Part shown: piece after piece, positions 25,203-34,114 of the stretch
How the letters are laid out: each line of letters begins with the position of its first letter
Numbering within the stretch: the stretch's first letter is position 1
Assembly (NCBI GenBank): GCA_002373375.1
Contig: DFLE01000047.1
Coordinates: 1-64,000 of the forward strand
Direction: 5' to 3'
DNA: 64,000 bases
Source of the DNA: Prevotellaceae bacterium UBA3627
GTDB lineage: Bacteria; Bacteroidota; Bacteroidia; Bacteroidales; Bacteroidaceae
Position numbers and translations under genes: made by a program
The notes under the pieces: model-generated
Told to the model about the DNA's origin: nothing
What the model saw: the letters and a program-made list of their open reading frames with translations, nothing else
The model's database searches: none

Positions 25203-25532
25203 ATGAAAGACTACCCCGATAAGATGACAAAGGAGCAGGCAAGGAGGTTTGGTGATGATGTGTTAAACATCGTGAGCCAGATTCCCCGCGGAAAGGTGAC
25301 GACGTACGGGCATATCGCTGCATTGGCGGGATGGCCGAGTCATGCGAGGATGGTGGGCAGGACGCTCAGATATACGCCTGGGGCAGCAGAGTTGCCTTGT
25401 CATCGTGTGGTGAACAAAGAGGGACGTACGGCTCCGGGATGGGGACAGCATCGGGCATTATTGGAAGCAGAAGGCATACTGTTTAAGCCTAACGGACATG
25501 TGGATATGAGTAGGTTTCTTTGGGAACCTTGA
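25203..25532 (+). CDS. MGMT-family DNA alkyltransferase (single-domain)
   Basis: The 109-residue protein matches the C-terminal DNA-binding domain of O6-alkylguanine-DNA alkyltransferase. It has the helix-turn-helix region (TTYGHIAALAGWPSHARMVG), the LRYTPG turn and the active-site PCHRVV with Cys66 retained. Alkyltransferase-like proteins that lack activity usually carry Trp here, so this one could accept alkyl groups. It lacks the N-terminal domain of full-size Ogt/Ada-C. Role: recognition or repair of O6-alkylguanine. Confidence 0.88.
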   Translation: MKDYPDKMTKEQARRFGDDVLNIVSQIPRGKVTTYGHIAALAGWPSHARMVGRTLRYTPGAAELPCHRVVNKEGRTAPGWGQHRALLEAEGILFKPNGHVDMSRFLWEP

Positions 25533-25533
25533 T

Positions 25534-25701
25534 TCACAGATGCCTGTGTCAACACCTCCTAACGCAATAGTATATGCTTCTGGTTACGTACCAATCACAA
25601 AGATGATAAAGTCGGGCTTCATCATTGACCTTATAGGAATATCCCTGGTAACGATACCAGTCCTGATGTTGGTCGTAAAGTATGTTATGGGAGTAAATTA
25701 A
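25534..25701 (+). pseudogene. C-terminal remnant of a DASS/SLC13 sodium-anion symporter
   Basis: Right after the alkyltransferase stop, an in-frame stretch reads SQMPVSTPPNAIVYASGYVP, then ITKMIKSGFIIDLIG and a final hydrophobic helix ending VKYVMGVN. MPVSTPPNA plus a last helix is the C-terminal signature of divalent-anion:sodium symporters. Only about 55 of the usual 450-500 residues remain, and no upstream homologous part is present, so it is a decayed or truncated copy. Confidence 0.75.
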
Positions 25702-25719
25702 AGGTTGAAGCCAGAAATG

Positions 25720-25764
25720 AAAAAACATCTTTTGACCCTGTTGGCGTCAAAAGATGTTTTTTTG
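25720..25764. terminator. Bidirectional terminator beyond hemL and the transporter remnant
   Basis: A 17-bp perfect stem (25720-25736 with 25746-25762) has a 9-nt loop and A6/T7 ends. It lies between the remnant (plus) and hemL (minus) and can end both transcripts. Confidence 0.88.
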
Positions 25765-25791
25765 TATGATGATATCTCACAAAAGAATCTA

Positions 25792-27072
25792 CTATTCTAT
25801 GCTCTCGGCTATGCTCTGCAATACATAGTCAAGTATCTCAGGAGTGTGTGTCTCGCTGATGAAGTTGCCCTCAAACTGTGACGGACTGACATAGATGCCG
25901 CGATGCAGCATGTTACGGAAGTAACGTGCGAAACGCTCTTGGTCGCTGTGCTTAGTGTCCTGGAAGTTGCGTACAGGACCGTCGTTGAAGAAGAGCGTGA
26001 ACATAGAGCCGCAACGGTTCAAGGTGATTCCCTTGCCATTGATTATCTTTTCCAACTCAGCAATGAAGCGGTCGCTCCTCTGCTCCAGTTCTTCATAGAA
26101 GCCAGGGCGTGACAATTGAGTCAGCGTCTCTATGCCGGCAGCCATTGCCACAGGATTGCCGCTCAGCGTGCCAGCCTGATATACCGGACCGTCAGGAGCC
26201 AACACCTTCATGATGTCAGCGCGTCCGCCAAAGGCAGCGGCAGGGAATCCGCCACCGACGATTTTTCCTACCGTCGTCATATCTGGAGTGATGCCAAAGC
26301 GTTGCTGCGCACCGCCACGTGACAGGCGGAAACCGGTGATGACCTCGTCGAATATCAGCACAGCCCCATGCTGTGAGGTGACCTCGCGTGTGGCCTTCAG
26401 GAAATCCTCCGTAGGGGTTACCACACCCATGTTACAGGCTACAGGCTCCAGTATCAGTGCGGCAACCTCGTCGCCGTGCTCGGAGAAGTAGCTGCGCAGG
26501 GCATCCACATCATTGTAAGGCAACACAACGGTGTATTGCACGAAACCGTCAGGTACGCCGGCGCTTGATGCGTTGGCTATGTTGGCAACGCCAGAGCCTG
26601 CGGAAACCAACAGGTGGTCAGCATGACCGTGGTAGTTACCCTCAAACTTCACAAGAATATTGCGTCCTGTATAGCCACGTGCCACGCGGATGGCAGACAT
26701 GGTAGCCTCCGTGCCGCTGTTGACGAAGCGCAGACGCTCCATTGACGGTATCGCCTCGCGCACCTTCTCTGCCAATGTTGTCTCTGCCAGAGTAGGTATG
26801 CCATAGCTGCTGCCGCGGCTGACGGCATCAATGGCTGCCTGACTTACGCGCTTGTTGTTGTGGCCAAGGATAAACACACCCCATGACATACAAAAGTCTA
26901 TGAAGCGGTTGTCGTCAATGTCGGTAAAGTATGCGCCTTTGGCCTCCTTTACGAAGAGAGGGGTAGTACCTACACTCTTAAGAGCCCTTACCGGACTGTT
27001 TACTCCGCCGGGTATGACCTTCAGGGCCTGCTCAAAGGCGGCAGCTGACTTTATTCTTTCGTTTATGCCCAT
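25792..27072 (-). CDS. hemL: Glutamate-1-semialdehyde 2,1-aminomutase
   Basis: The 426-residue PLP enzyme (class III aminotransferase fold) forms 5-aminolevulinate from glutamate-1-semialdehyde. The Schiff-base lysine is Lys270 in TTVGKIVGGG; other motifs are VNSGTEATM (phosphate binding) and IFDEVITGFR. Length is normal. It is the last gene of the seven-gene heme operon, overlapping hemB by 10 nt. Confidence 0.96.
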   Translation of the reverse strand: MGINERIKSAAAFEQALKVIPGGVNSPVRALKSVGTTPLFVKEAKGAYFTDIDDNRFIDFCMSWGVFILGHNNKRVSQAAIDAVSRGSSYGIPTLAETTLAEKVREAIPSMERLRFVNSGTEATMSAIRVARGYTGRNILVKFEGNYHGHADHLLVSAGSGVANIANASSAGVPDGFVQYTVVLPYNDVDALRSYFSEHGDEVAALILEPVACNMGVVTPTEDFLKATREVTSQHGAVLIFDEVITGFRLSRGGAQQRFGITPDMTTVGKIVGGGFPAAAFGGRADIMKVLAPDGPVYQAGTLSGNPVAMAAGIETLTQLSRPGFYEELEQRSDRFIAELEKIINGKGITLNRCGSMFTLFFNDGPVRNFQDTKHSDQERFARYFRNMLHRGIYVSPSQFEGNFISETHTPEILDYVLQSIAESIE

Positions 27073-28034
27073 CGCTGCAAGTATTCTTTAGCGTAATAAC
27101 TTATGATATATTGTGCTCCGGCGCGCTTGATAGCGATGAGGCTCTCATACACTACCCGCTGCTCATCGAGGTAACCTAACTTGGCAGCGGCTTTCAGCAT
27201 TGAGTACTCGCCGCTCACCTGGTAAGCCACCATCGGAACCTGTGGGAAACGCTCCACACCACGTGCTATCATATCAAGATAAGGCATGGCAGGCTTCACC
27301 ATTGTCCAGTCTGCTCCCTCCTCTATGTCGGCGGCAATCTCCTCCAGTCCCTGGTCATGAGTGCGGTAGTCCATCTGGTATGTCTTGCGGTCGCCGAAAG
27401 CAGGGGTGGAGTCGGCTGCGTCGCGGAATGGTCCATAGAATGCTGAAGCGTATTTGGCAGAGTATGCCAGAATCTTACACTTGTCACGCAGTCCAGCCTC
27501 GCGCAGTCGCTTGTCGAGAGCCTCTATCTGTCCGTCCATCATGGCTGACGGTGCAACGAAGTCGGCACCCGCCTTGGCATGGACGTATGCCATCTCAGCC
27601 AACAGTGGCAGCGTGGCGTCATTCTCTACGTCATGGTTGTGTAACAGTCCGCAGTGGCCGTGGCTGGTGTACTCACACAGGCACACATCGGTAATGACGC
27701 ACACCTCAGGGATGGCAGCCTTGATGGCGCGCACGGCACGACATACCAAAGCGTCCTCGGCGTAAGCCAGTGAACCGCGCTCGTCCTTCAGCGAGTCTTC
27801 GATGACGCCGAAGAGAAGCACCTTGTCAATGCCAAGTGCGTAACATTCCTTTACGTCTGCCACAAGTGTGTCAATAGAAAAACGATAAATACCGGGCATG
27901 GTGCTGATTTCCTCTTTCACACCCTCACCCTCTACTACGAAATAAGGATAGATAAAGTCCTTTGCACCGAGAGCGACGTCTGCATATTTGTCGCGTGTGG
28001 CCTGGTCCTTACGAAATTCTCTGAATCGTTTCAT
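27063..28034 (-). CDS. hemB: Porphobilinogen synthase (5-aminolevulinate dehydratase)
   Basis: The 323-residue TIM-barrel enzyme condenses two 5-aminolevulinates. The two Schiff-base lysines are Lys194 (YSAKYAS) and Lys247 (MVKPAMPY), and the zinc-site cysteines are Cys118, Cys120 and Cys128 in VCLCEYTSHGHCG, marking the zinc-dependent type. It lies between hemD (20-nt gap) and hemL. Confidence 0.96.
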   Translation of the reverse strand: MKRFREFRKDQATRDKYADVALGAKDFIYPYFVVEGEGVKEEISTMPGIYRFSIDTLVADVKECYALGIDKVLLFGVIEDSLKDERGSLAYAEDALVCRAVRAIKAAIPEVCVITDVCLCEYTSHGHCGLLHNHDVENDATLPLLAEMAYVHAKAGADFVAPSAMMDGQIEALDKRLREAGLRDKCKILAYSAKYASAFYGPFRDAADSTPAFGDRKTYQMDYRTHDQGLEEIAADIEEGADWTMVKPAMPYLDMIARGVERFPQVPMVAYQVSGEYSMLKAAAKLGYLDEQRVVYESLIAIKRAGAQYIISYYAKEYLQRWA

Positions 28035-28054
28035 ATATCTTGTTGTTTTAATTG

Positions 28055-28666
28055 TTATTCCCTTCTGTCTCCCTCTATCTTCTTTAATACCTCCTGTAAA
28101 TGCCTCTCCGTTATACGTCCTCGTGTGAGCAACTGCTTGTCTGTAGGCAGTTTGCCATAAAGGCGGATGAAATTGTCAATGGTGCTGGGCGAGGAGAATA
28201 CTATGGTATCCACCTGGCTCAGGTCAACCTTCATTGCATTCTCAGGCATACGGTTCTCATAGGCGGTGACCGTTGTGACGTCAAACCCTAAGTTACGCAG
28301 TCCCTCGGGTATGATACTCAGTGCGAGGTTGGAGCGTGGTATCAGTACGCGTCCGCGCGGTTGCTCGGCAAACCAGTCGATAACGCCGTAGCTGTCATCT
28401 TTCTCTACCTGTTTTATTGTCTCTGCTCCGGCCAGTCGTAAAGCCTCTGTGGTGACGGGACCTATTGCCACGATGACAGGGTGCTGGCAGCGTGGCGGGA
28501 AATAGGTTACGGCATGGCGGGAGGTGTAGAGCAGATAGTCATAGGTGTCAACCTCGTCTGCAGCCTCCATCAGTCTGCTGGTGTCAGCCACCGGCTTTAT
28601 CTCGATTAGCGGTGTGTGCACAAACGAGGTGTCGGGACAACTGATGCCTGTATAGAGAGTCTTCAT
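28055..28666 (-). CDS. hemD: Uroporphyrinogen-III synthase
   Basis: The 203-residue protein is shorter than the usual 240-260. It has the HemD layout of two small alpha/beta domains: LLYTSRHAV and VIAIGPVTTEALR in the first, RVLIPRSNLA, VTAYEN and VFSSPSTIDNF in the second. It closes and isomerises hydroxymethylbilane. HemD is poorly conserved, so the call leans also on its place next to hemC. It overlaps the fused hemA-hemC gene by 4 nt. Confidence 0.82.
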   Translation of the reverse strand: MKTLYTGISCPDTSFVHTPLIEIKPVADTSRLMEAADEVDTYDYLLYTSRHAVTYFPPRCQHPVIVAIGPVTTEALRLAGAETIKQVEKDDSYGVIDWFAEQPRGRVLIPRSNLALSIIPEGLRNLGFDVTTVTAYENRMPENAMKVDLSQVDTIVFSSPSTIDNFIRLYGKLPTDKQLLTRGRITERHLQEVLKKIEGDRRE

Positions 28667-30189
28667 AATATGCTGCCTTTAGAGAATATGGCTTTCAGGT
28701 CCTCACGTCCTTTGCGTGCCGTTACTGCCAACCTGCCCTGCATGGGGTGTGTCTCAAAGGGCAGCACCTCGGCGATGTCCTGCTCCATGCCCAGACGCTT
28801 CAATGCACATGTAGCTACGATGGCTGCGTCAACATCGCCACGGCGCACCTGCTCCACGCGGTCCTCTATACATCCTCTTATGCCCACTATCTCAAGGTCG
28901 GGACGTAATGCCAGCAGTTCCTTACGTCGTAGTGGAGAGCTGGTGCCTATGCGACTGCCAGCCGGCAGTTCCTGCAGTTTCATGTTGTCACGGCTTACGA
29001 GAGAGTCGGACTTGTCAAATGCCTCGTAAAGGGCTATTACCTCCAGACCATCATTCAGGTGCTCGGGCAGGTCCTTGGCAGAGTGGATGGCAATGTCGGC
29101 CTCGCCGTTCAACAGAGCAAGGTCCAGTTCGCGGGTGAACATGTCATCAGGAGCCTCGCCGTTCAGTAGTGAAAGGTCTTGGCGCTTGTCGCCAAATGAC
29201 TCCAGTATCTTCAGCTTGTAGGGCGTGTCGGGTATTTTGCTCATGACCTCCTTCACCTGTATCTGTGACAAGCGGCTTCCACGAGCTACGATACGTATGG
29301 TGTGATGAGCACGGCGACGCGCCATCAGGTCGCGCAGCAGGCCAATCTCTTCCTCTATCATGAGTTCGGCTTTCTGTACCTCCTCACGACGCACGGCGAT
29401 GTTGCTCTGAACCTGTTGCTCTATATCCTGCAGGTTATACAGCTTTACACCTTTTATATCTGTGACCTCAGGGTCAATGTCACGTGGGAAGGCAAGGTCG
29501 ATGGCAAGCATCGGATGTGTAGTGTCAAGGTCATCTTTGAAGACTATGGCATGTGGACTTGATGTAGCGCTGATAAGAATGTCTGCCTTGCGCAGAAAGT
29601 CACGCTTCTCGTCAAGACGATAGACCTCAATGCCGTAGGGGTCTGCCAACTTGTGTGCCTTCTCCTCTGTTCTGTTGGCAAGGAACATCAGCTCTGCTCC
29701 TTTGTTCTTCAAGAACTTAATGATGTCCTCCGTCAGTTTGTTGACACCTATGATGGTGATATTGGCATTCTTCAGGTTGACGTGCTCTCTCTCTATAATC
29801 TCTATGGCAGCCAGACTGTGACTCACGGCACCCTGACTGATTTGTGTCTCGGTGCGCACCTTCTTTCCAATCTGCAGTGCACACTCAAAGAGCTTGTGCA
29901 GTCCGGCAGACAGCTTATTGCCGCTGTCCCTGGCAGTCATGTAGGCTTCCTTCACCTGCCCCTGTATGGCGCGTTCGCCTATGATGGCGCTCTCCAGTCC
30001 GCACACTACGCGGAAGAGGTGACGTGCTACGGCGTCGGGTACATCTCCGTCGCCATAATACAACTCAACTCTGTTGCAGGTCTGCAGTAAGACAGAGGGT
30101 CCTACAGCGTCAAGGTCAAGTTGTTTGAAATAATCCTCACGGTCGGTGAGCGAGGTGTTTTGATGATTTATTGATTTATATTGAATCAT
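28663..30189 (-). CDS. hemA: Fused glutamyl-tRNA reductase and hydroxymethylbilane synthase (HemA-HemC), HemC part truncated
   Basis: The 508-residue fusion starts at the ATG at 30189, which shares one base with the hemE stop (TAATG); a TTG two codons earlier is less likely. Residues about 1-290 are HemA: catalytic Cys38 in TCNRVE, the GQVKEAY segment and the Rossmann motif TIIGVN, but the C-terminal dimer domain is largely missing. Residues about 297-508 are HemC: TIRIVARGSRLS, catalytic Asp373 in IHSAKD, GTSSPLRRKE and MQGRLAVTAR. The normal third HemC domain, which carries the cysteine that binds the dipyrromethane cofactor, is absent. The reading frame runs cleanly into hemD, so no frameshifted piece remains. 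Confidence 0.88.
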   Translation of the reverse strand: MIQYKSINHQNTSLTDREDYFKQLDLDAVGPSVLLQTCNRVELYYGDGDVPDAVARHLFRVVCGLESAIIGERAIQGQVKEAYMTARDSGNKLSAGLHKLFECALQIGKKVRTETQISQGAVSHSLAAIEIIEREHVNLKNANITIIGVNKLTEDIIKFLKNKGAELMFLANRTEEKAHKLADPYGIEVYRLDEKRDFLRKADILISATSSPHAIVFKDDLDTTHPMLAIDLAFPRDIDPEVTDIKGVKLYNLQDIEQQVQSNIAVRREEVQKAELMIEEEIGLLRDLMARRRAHHTIRIVARGSRLSQIQVKEVMSKIPDTPYKLKILESFGDKRQDLSLLNGEAPDDMFTRELDLALLNGEADIAIHSAKDLPEHLNDGLEVIALYEAFDKSDSLVSRDNMKLQELPAGSRIGTSSPLRRKELLALRPDLEIVGIRGCIEDRVEQVRRGDVDAAIVATCALKRLGMEQDIAEVLPFETHPMQGRLAVTARKGREDLKAIFSKGSIL

Positions 30190-31205
30190 TACCAATTAGT
30201 GGTCTTTATCCAGTTTACAAGAAATTTCACATTGTCGAAAGGCGTGTCTGCCAACACTCCGTGGCCTAAGTTGACTATCCAGCGCCTGTGCTCATGGAAG
30301 AGAGGCTTATATTCTTCCAACTTACGGGCTATTACCTCCTGTGGAGCAAAAAGCAGATGGGGGTCGATATTACCTTGAAGTCCCACTTCTGGATGTACCA
30401 TCCTGTTTGCGTCAGTAAGAGACGTCTGCCAGTCAATGCTTACGAAGTCGCATACATCAGGCGTGATGAGGTTTAGTCCGCAGCCCAATCCCTTGGGGAA
30501 GAATATCATGGGGATGCCGGCGGAGCGTATAGCGTCAGCAATGCGGCACACCGCAGGCAGGAATACCTCCTTATAGACATCTGTGGGCACTATCCCGGCA
30601 TGGCTCTCAAACAGTTGGAAAGCGTTGATGCCGTGCTCTATCTGGCGTGTGGCATATTCTATAGAAAGGTCTGTGACCGCAGCAATCAGTTTCTTAGTCT
30701 CCTCCGGGTTCTGGTAGAAGAACTTCTTGGCCTCGGGGAATGTTGACTTGGTACTGATGCCCTGCAGCATATAGCAGAGCGTAGTGAGAGGTGCGCCGCA
30801 GAAACCGATGAGCGGAACGCTGCTCTGTTGCACTGTGCAGTCTATAGCTTGATATACATGGTCTAAGCGTTCAGGCCTTGCACTGATATGTTTCAGAGGA
30901 TGCTGGTATTGGCTCAAGGGAGTAGGAAAGCGTGGTCCACGCTCAGTCCACTCAAGGTCCATGCCCATAGCCGTAGGGATGGTGAGTATGTCATTGAACA
31001 TTATAGCAGCGTCCACGCCTAAGTCTTCCACAGGCATGAGTGTAACGCGGGCTGCCAACTCTGGTGTCTGCATCAGTTCGGAGAAAGAGTGATGTTCCCG
31101 TAGTTGACGATACCTCGGGAGTACGCGCCCGGCTTGTCGCATCAGCCAAACCGGCGGACGCTGACAACTTTCTCCTTTTATCGTTTTTAGAAATATGCTA
31201 TCCAT
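30189..31205 (-). CDS. hemE: Uroporphyrinogen decarboxylase
   Basis: The 338-residue TIM-barrel enzyme converts uroporphyrinogen III to coproporphyrinogen III. Signature motifs are PPVWLMRQAGRVLPRYR (substrate arginines) and GFCGAPLTTLCYM. The catalytic aspartate lies in DAAIMFNDIL. It is slightly short of the usual 350. It lies 9 nt after hemG and is coupled to the hemA-hemC fusion by a stop-start overlap. Confidence 0.95.
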   Translation of the reverse strand: MDSIFLKTIKGESCQRPPVWLMRQAGRVLPRYRQLREHHSFSELMQTPELAARVTLMPVEDLGVDAAIMFNDILTIPTAMGMDLEWTERGPRFPTPLSQYQHPLKHISARPERLDHVYQAIDCTVQQSSVPLIGFCGAPLTTLCYMLQGISTKSTFPEAKKFFYQNPEETKKLIAAVTDLSIEYATRQIEHGINAFQLFESHAGIVPTDVYKEVFLPAVCRIADAIRSAGIPMIFFPKGLGCGLNLITPDVCDFVSIDWQTSLTDANRMVHPEVGLQGNIDPHLLFAPQEVIARKLEEYKPLFHEHRRWIVNLGHGVLADTPFDNVKFLVNWIKTTNW

Positions 31206-31214
31206 GAAAGCGTG

Positions 31215-32588
31215 TTATATCTGATTGGCTATGTCGGTTGCCTGCTTGATGCGATGTGCCATGCCTATACCGTCGCGCAGGTTGCCGGCAATGGTCAGTC
31301 CGGGATATTGCTTCTGTATCTGCTCTATAGCCTCAAAGCGTTCTCCTGAGGTTATTTGATATTGTGGTATGGCATGGTGATGACGGAAGATGCGGATGAG
31401 GTCGGGCTTGACATGCTCAGGGAATTTCAGTATAGAGTGGAAATGCTCCTCCACAAGTGCTGTCAGTTCGGCGTCGCTCTTGTCAAGTAACTCGGCATGG
31501 CGTACGCCGCCAATGAAATAAGTGAAGAGCGCACCGCCTTCAGGGGCACGACCAGTAAAACAGGCAGAAGGGAATAGTATGCCGAGCACTCGCTTGTTCT
31601 CGCAAGTGGGCACCAGTCCACCGAAAGCCTTGTAGTCACCTCCGAGTGTGTCGTTTACGCCGACGCCGACTTCTACCACAGGGGCATACTGCAGGTTGTT
31701 CAGCTTACGCATGGCATCATCGCCGATAAATGGTAACATCCCAGGTAACTCATAAGCACCACAGGTGGTCACTACCTGTTTGCAATCTATCTGCTCTTCC
31801 TCTCCCACCTTATTTATATATGTAACACGCCAACCGTCTTCAGTAGGTGTTACCTTTGTCTCTTTTACTCCGAGGGCAAACCGCTGCGGACCTAAGTATT
31901 CAGCTATGGACTGTGTTATCATGCTCAGTCCGCCGACAGCAGAGAATACTTTCTTCGTTGCCAGACGGTCACGGTCGGACTTGGGTTCGCGCATCTTGGT
32001 GATGGCACCACGAACGAAGCTGCCGTAGTTCTGCTCCAGGTTATAGAGCTTTGGCAGTGCGTAGCGTGTGATAAGAGTGTCGGGATTACCTGCATATACG
32101 CCAGATAGGAAAGGGTCAACGGCATAGTCAACGAAGGACTTTCCTAATCGACGACGTGCCAAAGATCCGACTGATTCATCGGGGTTGTCGCCTTTCTTCC
32201 TCCATGGTTCACCAAGGATACGCAGCTTGTCGCTTAACGTAAACAATGGGGTGGTGACTGCGCTTATAAGTCCGGATGGAAGGTCGTGAAAACGATTTCC
32301 CTTCCATATCAATCGACGCTTGGAGGCATCAGGCGCTGTCTCTAAACGACACTTGCCGCCAGAGGTCTGCTCAAGGTCTGCCATCAGTTCTGCCACCTCT
32401 GGATTGGATATTGTTCCGGTGTTTGGACCGCTCTCAAATACAAATCCACCCTCACGGTGTGTCTGTATCTGTCCGCCGACCTTGTCCATCTGCTCCACAA
32501 CCATGAGCTCACGTCCTTTTCGTGCAAGCAGGTAGGCTGTGGTAAGACCGGTAAGACCGGCGCCAATAATTACTATATCTGTTTTCAT
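31215..32588 (-). CDS. hemG: Protoporphyrinogen oxidase (FAD type, HemG/HemY)
   Basis: The 457-residue flavoprotein starts with the dinucleotide-binding motif IVIGAGLTGLTTAYLLA and has the amine-oxidase-type pattern, including the C-terminal ITIAGNLRDGIGMAHRI-like segment. It oxidises protoporphyrinogen IX to protoporphyrin IX. This oxygen-using family sits beside the oxygen-independent HemN, a mix also seen in other Bacteroidetes. The electron acceptor here is not known. Confidence 0.9.
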   Translation of the reverse strand: MKTDIVIIGAGLTGLTTAYLLARKGRELMVVEQMDKVGGQIQTHREGGFVFESGPNTGTISNPEVAELMADLEQTSGGKCRLETAPDASKRRLIWKGNRFHDLPSGLISAVTTPLFTLSDKLRILGEPWRKKGDNPDESVGSLARRRLGKSFVDYAVDPFLSGVYAGNPDTLITRYALPKLYNLEQNYGSFVRGAITKMREPKSDRDRLATKKVFSAVGGLSMITQSIAEYLGPQRFALGVKETKVTPTEDGWRVTYINKVGEEEQIDCKQVVTTCGAYELPGMLPFIGDDAMRKLNNLQYAPVVEVGVGVNDTLGGDYKAFGGLVPTCENKRVLGILFPSACFTGRAPEGGALFTYFIGGVRHAELLDKSDAELTALVEEHFHSILKFPEHVKPDLIRIFRHHHAIPQYQITSGERFEAIEQIQKQYPGLTIAGNLRDGIGMAHRIKQATDIANQI

Positions 32589-32596
32589 TAAGTTTT

Positions 32597-33934
32597 TTAT
32601 ATCGGTTTTGAAAATGATTTCGTGGTGTGTTGCATCAGCGGGTCAAGCAGGGCTGCCACATTGCGTACAAATGGCGAACTCTCATGAGTCATGCGTATGG
32701 TGTTGCCGCTGATGGTGACGATGCCGTCGGACTGCATCTCTGCTAAACGTGACTCGTCAAAGTTTACTGCTGCGCGTTGCTCGTCACTCAGTGTTACATG
32801 GTAGTTACACATCAGTGCGTCAATGACCTCGCGCACTAACTGCTGCTCATGGCTGAGGGTATATCCTTTTTTGATGGGCAGGTGACCGCTGTTCACGATT
32901 TCTATGTACTCTTTGATGTCTTTTGTGTTCTGTGCGTATGCCGTCTCTAACTGGCTGATGCCTGTCACGCCGATGGCATATACTTGTGCTGTGGTGCGTC
33001 GGGTGCAATAGCCTTGGAAGTTACGGTGCAGCTGTCCGTTCTGTAGTGCAGTGTATAGTTCGTCGTCAGGTCGTACGAAGTGGTCCAGTCCTACCCGTAC
33101 ATAACCGGCTGACTGCAGCATCTGGGCTGCCTCGTTAAACATACGTTCCTTCTCCTCACTTGCCGGCAGACCTGCTTTCTCAAGTATTAGCTGCTGTTTC
33201 TTCAGCCATGGTACATGGGCGTAGCTGAACATTACCAGGCGGTCAGGCTGCAGTGCTATGGCACGCTCGATAGAACGACAGAAGGATTCTGCTGTCTGGT
33301 GAGGCAAGCCGAAGAGGAAGTCTAAGTTTATCTTTGCTCCTGCATCGCGCAATACTGCAAAGATATCTTCCATACGCTCCTGTGACGGGCGGCGGTTGAC
33401 AGTCTTCAATACCTGTTCGTTGAAATCCTGAATGCCGATGCTGAAACGTGAGAAACCTGCGTCTGTCAGTCCTTTCCAGTCTTGTAGCGACAAGTAGCCG
33501 GGATGGCACTCTATTGCCACCTCAGGCTGAGCAATCTTAGGAAATGCTGTCAGCAAGTGTTGGTTGAGAGCCTGAATGATGGTAGGCTGCAATGTGGTGG
33601 GGCTTCCGCCTCCGTAGTGTATCTGTGATATCTGTCTGCCATTATCAAGTAGTGGTATCAGCTGGTCTATCTCCTTGTGCAGTGCCTCTACATAGGCATT
33701 GACAACCGTCTCGTTTTGCATGGCGTAAGAGTTGCATGCACAATAGTGGCATAGATGCCTGCAGAAAGGTATGTGCAGATAGAATGACAGGTTGGGTTCC
33801 TTGGCTGCGTTTGATTTCTGTACGGCAGTAAGGTATTCTTCCTCTGAATACTCCTTGAAGAAATTGGCTGGCGGGTAACTCGTGTATCGAGGTACGGGTA
33901 CATTATATTTCTCTATAATGGATTGTTGTATCAC
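32597..33934 (-). CDS. hemN: Oxygen-independent coproporphyrinogen III oxidase
   Basis: The 445-residue radical SAM enzyme has the cluster motif CRHLCHYCAC (Cys58, 62, 65, plus Cys67), the HemN-specific RYTSYPPANFF start, YGGGSPTT and GLDHF. The C-terminal winged-helix-like domain is present, which supports true HemN rather than HemW. It is the first gene of the operon, with a promoter 35 bp upstream. It decarboxylates two propionates without oxygen. Confidence 0.95.
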   Translation of the reverse strand: MIQQSIIEKYNVPVPRYTSYPPANFFKEYSEEEYLTAVQKSNAAKEPNLSFYLHIPFCRHLCHYCACNSYAMQNETVVNAYVEALHKEIDQLIPLLDNGRQISQIHYGGGSPTTLQPTIIQALNQHLLTAFPKIAQPEVAIECHPGYLSLQDWKGLTDAGFSRFSIGIQDFNEQVLKTVNRRPSQERMEDIFAVLRDAGAKINLDFLFGLPHQTAESFCRSIERAIALQPDRLVMFSYAHVPWLKKQQLILEKAGLPASEEKERMFNEAAQMLQSAGYVRVGLDHFVRPDDELYTALQNGQLHRNFQGYCTRRTTAQVYAIGVTGISQLETAYAQNTKDIKEYIEIVNSGHLPIKKGYTLSHEQQLVREVIDALMCNYHVTLSDEQRAAVNFDESRLAEMQSDGIVTISGNTIRMTHESSPFVRNVAALLDPLMQHTTKSFSKPI

Positions 33935-33968
33935 GTATGTCTTGCTCTTTTTTGTTGTTTTGCGTATG

Positions 33969-34000
33969 CAAAAGTATGTCTTTTTTTCTTTTTGCGCAAT
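33969..34000 (-). promoter_or_regulatory. Promoter of the heme operon
   Basis: On the minus strand TACTTTTG (33969-33976) is a -7 box. A near-match ATTG (33997-34000) is 20 bp upstream as the -33 box. The start would be near 33962, about 28 nt before the hemN ATG. No regulator site is evident. Confidence 0.6.
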
Positions 34001-34072
34001 CCTTATTTATGTGGATAAAGGATGCTTGTGAATGGTGTAATACTTACTATTGTGTATTTGTATAATACACGG

Positions 34073-34109
34073 AAGGCCTCCTCTCTCTGGGTAGGAGAGG
34101 GGAGGCCTT
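34073..34109. terminator. Terminator-like hairpin after fabG
   Basis: AAGGCCTCC and GGAGGCCTT arms, extended by CTCTC/GAGAG pairing, form a GC-rich stem just past the fabG stop. The U-tract is poor, so termination efficiency is uncertain. Confidence 0.6.
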
Positions 34110-34114
34110 AGGGT

